Source: Ophthalmolycus amberensis
Taxonomy: Eukaryota > Chordata > Actinopteri > Perciformes > Zoarcidae
Length of the DNA: 64,000 nucleotides
Assembly (NCBI GenBank): GCA_024529925.1
Contig: JAFEUB010000307.1
Location: 5,001-69,000 of the forward strand
Direction: 5' to 3'
Below are positions 62,660 to 64,000 of the stretch, piece after piece. Position numbers and translations under genes: made by a program. The notes below the pieces were generated by a model. It was not told where the DNA came from. It saw nothing but the letters and a program-made list of their open reading frames with translations, and made no database searches. Each line of letters starts with the position of its first letter. Position 1 is the first letter of the stretch.

Positions 62660-63820
62660 TAGTGCTGGGCAAGTTAACGCGTTATTATCGCGTTAACGCA
62701 TTCATTAATTAACGCCGACAACGCATTTTTTTTCATTTTGAAAGTCCGTTGCTCACTGGCAGCGGTGGAGGAACGGAGACTACTGGACATCGCTGCGGTA
62801 AAGTCAGCAGACACTCACATGTTAGTGCACCGATATGCTGACATTCACCGTAAACTCATTTAAACGGCACAGATCGGGAGCAAGCGAAGGACTTTGAAAG
62901 TTAGCGGAAACATTAACGTGAGACAACATCCGGTTTCTTCAGACGAACATCCGGTTTTTAGAATAAGATGCCAACAAAGTATGAATTATATTCACATTAA
63001 GTGTGAAACATGCTGCCTGCATCTCGTGAACCAAATGTTATTGCCCTTTTGTTCATATAGCAGTACTTTCAAAATAAAAGTGCGCAATACACTACTTTTG
63101 AATTCATTATTGAACTTTGCCATAACAATGCGATTAATTAATATATATATATATATATATTAGTTATCTCTATATCAAAACGATAAACATGAGACAGTCT
63201 GACGATAGGATGTTTGCTGGCTTTTATCCCACTGTTCTTGTCATCCTCTTGTTGTTATGTATATGTATTGTCTCTTGTCTTTCAATAAAAATAAAAAAAA
63301 TTCAAAAAAAATTATAATAAATTTATAAAATGCGTTAACGCGCGATAAAATAATTGTCGGCGTTAATTAATGAATGCGTTAACGCGAAATGAACGCATTA
63401 ACTTGCCCAGCATTAATAAATATATATATACACATATACTGTATATAAAATGAACTGCTAAATAAAGCAGTAAAGAAACAAACCTTCCAGTTCCACACGT
63501 TGACCATCATGTCGTGTTGGTATCCGACGCTCACGATGTATTTACTGTTTGGAGAAAAGGACACGCAGGAGACACCATACTTATGTTCATGGAGCTCTGA
63601 CACCTGGACACGATCGGACACCGCCCACACTCGAACCGCCGGCATGTGACCACTCTGAGGCGGAGGGGAGGATGAGGAGGAAGAGTCAATAAAATATATA
63701 TTCATTTTTCTGTTTTCTTTCTGGACGAATTGATGAATGGATGAATCAATAAGTAGACTCACTTCTCCTGTGACGACATACTTCCCATCTGGAGAAAAGG
63801 CCAACGTGGTGATGGCCTTC
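24767..63820 (-). CDS. mapkbp1: MAPKBP1 (mitogen-activated protein kinase-binding protein 1); 28 exons in window, 5' end beyond right edge
   Basis: Spliced exons give 4,501 coding bases (about 1,499 residues plus stop) with consistent phases throughout. The first ~90 residues of the family are off the right edge. WD40 repeats fill exons 1-16, for example SGHMPAVRVWAVSD, KYIVSVGYQHDMMVNVWNWK, NRHVKFWYLD, SCSSDNTIRLWNTD and GDRMGVLR. A Ser/Pro/Glu-rich tail follows, with SSMAKISRSVSVGDGLNIP, LRKAQSVQNLLTDSG and TEPLSVDGNSSELEEEEE, and finally a helical C-terminal segment. These match MAPKBP1 rather than its paralogue WDR62, notably IASMVDA, YSALYHSSCVWSLEVYP and the SISSRF motif. MAPKBP1 is a scaffold that binds JNK and negatively regulates NOD2, and in humans its loss causes nephronophthisis. 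Introns are bloated by transposons, but I see no broken exon. Exon coordinates are in the block entries. Confidence 0.95.
26655..29085 (-). CDS. mapkbp1: MAPKBP1 exons 19-25: linker and phospho-rich region
   Basis: Exons 28939-29085, 28719-28853, 28384-28511, 27999-28123, 27621-27824, 27199-27280 and 26655-27073. Conserved pieces: KSMLDLRLLDSY, EFQVKEACPASGGHQD with PSPDSGCSLGFSSRLSSPV, TEPLSVDGNSSELEE, PQTPDQEAFLKEHFVTLADL, SISISSRFLSQ and LRKAQSVQNLL. 26760-26990 is Gln/Asn/Asp-rich (NQDQTQKQNQDQ), an unusual local expansion. Confidence 0.92.
29349..31070. repeat. 1.7-kb minisatellite with 20-bp and 18-bp units
   Basis: About 90 copies of GTCAGGTGATGTG followed by CGTTACA, TGTTACA or TTACA (units of 20, 20 and 18 bp). 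Apart from one TATAGTC variant (~30011), the units are nearly invariant. It ends at TTACACTACAGAG. Confidence 0.97.
31634..31760. repeat. ATTATTATACTATTACT short tandem repeat
   Basis: About three copies of a ~45-bp A/T-rich unit inside the GGGTGTAACGG element. Confidence 0.8.
32070..34640 (-). CDS. mapkbp1: MAPKBP1 exons 10-18: second half of the WD40 region
   Basis: Exons 34515-34640, 34363-34433, 34005-34126, 33563-33638, 33371-33482, 32933-32996, 32707-32835, 32414-32535 and 32070-32107. They encode LLATASRDRLIHVLDAGRDY, MISCGADKSVYFRTAQ, FTRTHHVVRKTTLYDMDVEP, VGCQDRSIRIFNISNGKQKK, ATSCSDKNISIFDFYSGE, LKFSSDCRHLITVSGD and CIFVWRLSPELTIRMRQRLADL, in the family order. (CA)n tracts abut exon 12 (33985-34004) and exon 17 (32539-32572). 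Confidence 0.94.
32539..32572. repeat. (CA)n adjacent to the acceptor of MAPKBP1 exon 17
   Basis: About 17 CA units. On the gene strand this is (TG)n ending at CAG|C of the exon acceptor. Confidence 0.92.
34735..34995 (+). mobile_element. Retroposon 3' tail (LINE/SINE type)
   Basis: Ends TAAGTCGCTTTGGATAAAAG followed by CGTCTGCTAATGACTTTAATGTAATG, a widespread 3' tail of fish LINEs and SINEs. No coding sequence remains. Confidence 0.7.
35156..35644. mobile_element. DNA transposon, GGGTGTAACGG family, copy 2 (compact)
   Basis: AGGGGTGTAACGGTACGCGT at the left and ...GTGAACCGTAACACCCCT at the right, set between two long (TA)n runs. About 490 bp, no ORF. It shows the size of the element without the minisatellite seen in copy 1. 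Confidence 0.8.
35770..36147 (+). mobile_element. RTE-type LINE 3' end (Rex3/Expander-like)
   Basis: Contains GATAGGGTCAGGAGCTCGGT and GAGTCGAGCCGCTACTCCTT, and ends CCGGATAAGCGGAGGAAAAT followed by (GGAT)n, the 3' end of fish RTE-clade elements. An inserted G12 run (~36048) and missing upstream sequence make it noncoding. Confidence 0.75.
36467..39207. mobile_element. hAT-type element with 8-bp target duplication, itself split by an L2-like LINE
   Basis: CAGGGGCGGACTGGG at the left and ...CCAGCCCGCCCCTG at the right are terminal inverted repeats. GTATCGAT occurs at 36459-36466 and 39208-39215, an 8-bp target duplication. No transposase is seen. Confidence 0.85.
36783..38347 (-). pseudogene. 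L2-like LINE, 5'-truncated RT ORF and 3' UTR
   Basis: Minus-strand RT segment (37649-38347) with FQSGFRQHHSTETALVKVFN, LLDLSAAFDTVDHAILLERL, CGVPQGSILGPLLFNIYMLP and HNYADDTQIY (catalytic DD). A frame change near 37640 leads into the C-terminal part (37004-37636) with LVHAFIFSRLDYCNGVFTGL and TPVLRSLHWLPVQQRIDFKI. The 3' UTR ends in (AAGGC)n at 36785-36812. No endonuclease remains. The 5' boundary is not certain. Confidence 0.88.
40113..40204 (-). CDS. mapkbp1: MAPKBP1 exon 9
   Basis: Encodes IHDLDGMEEILNVQAHDSEI followed by LCLEFSKPDTG, the conserved WD40 block ending just before the ASRDRLIHVLD exon. Borders are TTTTAG|G and G|GTGAGA. It is isolated between two transposon-filled introns of about 7.2 and 5.5 kb. 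Confidence 0.93.
40356..41291. mobile_element. AGTGCTGGGCAA family, copy C
   Basis: AGTGCTGGGCAACGATTAC at the left and ...TTACCTTGCCCAGCACT at the right, with (TA)n on both sides. It reads opposite to copies A and B. Confidence 0.8.
41312..43856. mobile_element. AGTGCTGGGCAA family, copy D (composite, with secondary insertions and repeats)
   Basis: AGTGCTGGGCAACGATTAC at the left and ...AATCGTTGCCCAGTACT at the right, both of the 'CGATTAC' end type. Inside are a duplicated segment (41505-41620 and 42865-42985), the trinucleotide array, and three ~140-bp tandem units around GGGGCTTTTATTTTGAAA (42330-42640). The palindrome TTGGAATGCTTAACAGCATTCCAA is at 43042-43065. Confidence 0.65.
41640..42270. 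repeat. Imperfect (TAG/AGT)n trinucleotide array
   Basis: About 630 bp dominated by AGT and AGA triplets with TATTAGTAGC-type interruptions. It produces long Ser/Ile/Arg open frames that are not genes. Confidence 0.92.
43857..44279. other. A/T-rich repeat and unclassified intron sequence
   Basis: ATATATAATATACTGTATATC repeats at 43858-43950, then sequence without a recognised feature up to the LINE. CTGTCACCTGTGCGACT is duplicated at 44190-44215. Confidence 0.5.
44280..47388 (+). pseudogene. Rex1-like LINE, nearly full length but multiply frameshifted
   Basis: The N-terminal region (44300-44599) is followed by endonuclease traces GNVRSLANKTDELS, LLCVTETWLSDRIPESH, INGDLNH and LGQSDHNLILLTPSY. 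RT pieces follow at 45273-47197: KVNKAAGPDG, LRPIALTSHIMKCFERVVLG, GAPQGTVSSPFLFSLYTADY, KFSDDTALVG and KTKELVIDFRRKK. At least five frame changes break it, one at a G11 run (46910-46920). The 3' end is ACTGGGGATTAATAAAGTTT. Same clade as the Rex1 copy at 17272-19200 but clearly diverged. It lies antisense in a MAPKBP1 intron. Confidence 0.88.
47429..47931 (-). CDS. mapkbp1: MAPKBP1 exons 7-8
   Basis: Exons 47794-47931 and 47429-47634. They encode YLSCSSDNTIRLWNTDGHKL with LTRNILSQ, and KVIYVDDNVSTLLDPESATV with RTLRVSPDGQHLASGDRMGV. A Gly run (GGGGGG) replaces the usual charged residues after VYPE. Confidence 0.94.
48299..48620. repeat. Two tandem ~163-bp units (TTTGGCGCGC...)
   Basis: GTTTGGCGCGCCTCTCCTCA at 48299 recurs at about 48462, with CGGCCTGATCGGGAATAGTG and GGTTTTCCCGAAAAT in both. 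The unit is G/C-rich with an AscI-like GGCGCGCC. Family unknown. Confidence 0.85.
48621..49172. other. Unclassified intron sequence
   Basis: I see no gene or recognised repeat. Short open frames here have no family resemblance. Confidence 0.5.
49177..49724 (-). repeat. LTR (3' copy in element orientation)
   Basis: 548 bp, TG...CA, next to the polypurine-like tract. Identical by eye to 53812-54359. Confidence 0.9.
49980..50670 (-). pseudogene. Degenerate retroviral-type pol remnant
   Basis: Scattered over frames with stops, the minus strand keeps recognisable RT-to-connection pieces, such as a FLGMTSYYRKW-like string and, upstream of it, a 'yd-imic' string in the position of the RT catalytic box. 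The catalytic aspartates are not intact. This is sufficient to assign the element to retrovirus/gypsy-like LTR elements, not to a family. Confidence 0.55.
50692..50766 (+). mobile_element. Very short Rex1-like LINE tail inside the LTR element
   Basis: TTTTGGGTGTCAAAGGAATT, then CCCCACTGGGGATAAATAAA and (TCTAA)n, close to the 3' end of the LINE at 47320-47388. About 75 bp only, an extreme 5' truncation. Confidence 0.8.
52300..52510. repeat. Minisatellite of ~65-70 bp units with embedded (GT)n
   Basis: CCCCTCTTCCAGCTGCTGCG followed by AGCGAGCATGGTGTCT and (GT)8-12, repeated three times. It lies within the LTR element. Confidence 0.9.
52774..53064 (-). CDS. Gag-like N-terminal frame of the LTR element (96 aa)
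   Basis: A short open frame from ATG at 53064, about 750 bp inside the 5' LTR, where gag would begin. LKYLMYWSKEFGFPE and a basic, helical C-terminal part are reminiscent of retroviral matrix-type gag starts, but the match is weak. It stops early. Confidence 0.35.
   Translation of the reverse strand: MSTPEDGWRKSGKSAEPSGPIVDVMRQKYGNGCLKYLMYWSKEFGFPENSSLSAAKLKMLKGDLEGKLKQIKCTKKDRVKDLEIKVKHLGMIKVIE
53812..54359 (-). repeat. LTR (5' copy in element orientation)
   Basis: 548 bp, TG...CA, next to the primer-binding-like site. Confidence 0.9.
54430..54650. repeat. (CT)n / TCTCTC-rich microsatellite and C-run
   Basis: CTCTCTCTCTGTGTCTCTCT type repeats to about 54590, then CCCCCCCCCTCCCCCC. The next ~140 bp (AAAAGCCCCACAGAATGAATT) match, inverted, the GGGGCTTTTATTTT units of copy D. 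Confidence 0.8.
54981..55467 (-). CDS. mapkbp1: MAPKBP1 exons 5-6
   Basis: Exons 55307-55467 and 54981-55179. They encode CLSVTDELIFCGCSDGTVRA, FLCTLPRPHCLGADIASMVD, YPDTVAVSYDPASRWLSCVY and YSALYHSSCVWSLE. The exon 6 acceptor is taken as CCTCAG|TCAG because only this choice keeps the conserved frame (DASQLFSS). Confidence 0.94.
55684..56766. repeat. 1.1-kb minisatellite of TCTCATGTCTCCAACATG type
   Basis: About 60 units of 12-18 bp built from CATGTCTC(C/T)AAC and (A)TGTCTC. One inverted block (55729-55758) is the reverse complement of the surrounding units. It sits just upstream, in the gene sense, of MAPKBP1 exon 5. Confidence 0.95.
56850..57315. repeat. Minisatellite of GGAGTACTG / CAGTACTACAGTA type with internal inversion
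   Basis: The first part (56850-57155) repeats ACTGTAATACTGGAGTACTG. The second part (57160-57310) repeats AGTACTACAGTATCAGTACT, the inverse complement. AGTACT is palindromic throughout. Confidence 0.93.
57811..59512 (+). pseudogene. L2-like LINE interrupted by a Rex1 insertion
   Basis: CFDVFQSGFRQHHSTETALV, LLDLSAAFDTVDHDILIERL, GVPQGSILGPLLFNIYMLPL and HNYADDIQIY before the break. After it come LVHVFIFSRLDYCNGVFTGL, TPVLRSLHWLPVQQRIDFKI and PHIWNK. It is nearly identical in sequence to the copy at 36783-38347, with frameshifts at about 58060, 58270 and 59390. The 3' tail is shortened (AACCAGAAATAAACTTGCCT). Confidence 0.88.
58497..58933 (+). mobile_element. 5'-truncated Rex1 insertion
   Basis: Starts inside the C-terminal codons (RKSFLPAAVRLHNKLLSVDH) and ends GGACTAATAAAGGATTATTT followed by (TTATC)n. 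It closely matches the 3' part of the Rex1 copy at 17272-19200. The empty L2 sequence (CAAGACAATTACAAAATC at 37540-37560, inverted) shows the target, and ACAA appears on both sides. Confidence 0.9.
59905..61205. repeat. 53-bp minisatellite, split by a hAT element
   Basis: Unit GACTGAGTTCATATTAATCA, TGAGGATTATAGATATTAAT, ATGTTCTTTAACA. About two copies precede the insertion (59905-60007) and seven nearly identical copies follow it (60838-61205). Confidence 0.94.
60008..60829. mobile_element. hAT element remnant, CAGTGATTCTCAA termini, 8-bp target duplication
   Basis: CAGTGATTCTCAACTGGTGG at the left and ...ACCAGTTGAGAACCACTG at the right are typical hAT terminal repeats. CTTTAACA flanks both sides (60000-60007, 60830-60837). 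The interior has TATTTATGTATTTCTATG-type A/T-rich sequence and no transposase frame. Confidence 0.9.
61405..63820 (-). CDS. mapkbp1: MAPKBP1 exons 1-4 of the window: N-terminal WD40 repeats
   Basis: Exons 63763-63820, 63484-63654, 61666-61803 and 61405-61587. They encode KAITTLAFSPDGKYVVTGES, HEHKYGVSCVSFSPNSKYIV, VVSANKVSSKVTAVSFSDDS and LLGRSGLLGELRNNFFSDVA. The first exon starts in phase 2, so at least one more coding exon lies to the right of 64000. Confidence 0.94.
61937..62595. mobile_element. Probable solo LTR
   Basis: 659 bp bounded by TGTAAGAAATTTGAAC and ...CAGCCCTAACA (TG...CA) and flanked by ATAT on both sides. A GGTGGAGTTATTATTGC block near the end resembles the R/U5 region of retrovirus-like LTRs. 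No internal sequence is present. ATAT is low complexity, so the duplication is weak evidence. Confidence 0.5.
62661..63414. mobile_element. AGTGCTGGGCAA family, copy E (two partial copies back to back)
   Basis: AGTGCTGGGCAAGTTAACGC at the left and ...TTAACTTGCCCAGCATT at the right are both the 'AAGTTAACGC' end type, joined at a central (TA)n (63140-63161). It sits between (TA)n tracts in the intron between MAPKBP1 exons 2 and 3 of the window. Confidence 0.75.
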
Positions 63821-63904
63821 CTGAACACAGAGAGGAGGGGCACTTGTGATTGGCTCCAGGAGGTTTTACCTTCTGGTGCTATGACTCATGGGAGATGTAG
63901 TTGG

Positions 63905-64000
63905 ACTACAGCACATGTGTCAAACTCAAGTCCCGCCACGTCATTTTATGTGGCCCGCGAATCCGCCAGCAAAAAAATAATTTTTGGAAAAATAATTAAA
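63905..64000. other. Start of an unidentified repeat at the right edge
   Basis: ACATGTGTCAAACTCAAGTC followed by GTGGCCCGCGAA is a common start of fish DNA transposon-derived repeats. The element runs off the window. Confidence 0.45.

Noticed and set aside
62661..63414. Single full-length AGTGCTGGGCAA element
   Set aside because: Both ends are of the same type and a (TA)n tract splits the middle, so two partial copies are more likely.
24767..63820. WDR62 instead of MAPKBP1
   Set aside because: The paralogues are similar, but several blocks (YSALYHSSCVWS, IASMVDA, SSMAKISRSVSVGD, C-terminal ALLEEYSLLLLQAV) fit MAPKBP1 better.

Overview
The window is one end of a teleost fish chromosome. It opens with (CCCTAA)n telomeric DNA and carries two vertebrate protein-coding genes with clear spliced structure, both on the minus strand: ATG14 (complete, 11 exons, 13631-21990) and MAPKBP1 (28 exons, 24767-63820, with its first exons beyond the right edge). 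The repeats are typical of fish: Rex1 and L2-like LINEs, Penelope-like elements, an RTE tail, hAT-type DNA elements, (TA)n-associated small DNA transposons, minisatellites and an LTR retrotransposon.

Region 1 (1-8965) is a telomere made of Penelope-like retroelements (PLEs) stacked head to tail and separated by telomeric repeats. The outermost copy (PLE-1, 116-5776) is nearly intact. It has a long ORF1 ending in an SGNH/GDSL-like domain, a reverse transcriptase (RT) ORF in the -1 frame, and a GIY-YIG endonuclease. The join between ORF1 and RT is a textbook -1 frameshift signal: UUUAAAC directly before the ORF1 stop, a 6-nt spacer and a G:C stem. Its 3' end runs straight into CCCTAA repeats. 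Two older, broken copies of a second family follow, each with the same 67-bp tail that also ends in CCCTAA. The polarity (sense 3' end facing the centromere) is what is expected if element RNA is copied onto a telomeric G-strand 3' end.

Region 2 (8965-13630) is the subtelomere. It holds an L2 tail, a secreted coiled-coil exon that looks like the front half of a gene with no recognisable rest, a retroposon tail, and a short inverted (TTAGGG) remnant.

Region 3 (13631-22170) is ATG14. Its introns hold a hAT element with a LINE inside it, a Rex1 copy inside another LINE, and a (TA)n-flanked small transposon. Region 4 (22170-24766) is intergenic and includes a 61-bp satellite.

Region 5 (24767-64000) is MAPKBP1. 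Its WD40 exons are dispersed in introns of up to about 7 kb that have been inflated by nested transposons, a 1.7-kb 20/18-bp minisatellite, two further large minisatellites, an LTR retrotransposon with apparently identical LTRs, a solo LTR and several DNA transposons whose target-site duplications can be read directly. ATG14 (PI3-kinase complex I, autophagy) and MAPKBP1 (JNK/NOD2 scaffold) are adjacent in the same orientation, and nothing in the sequence ties their functions together.
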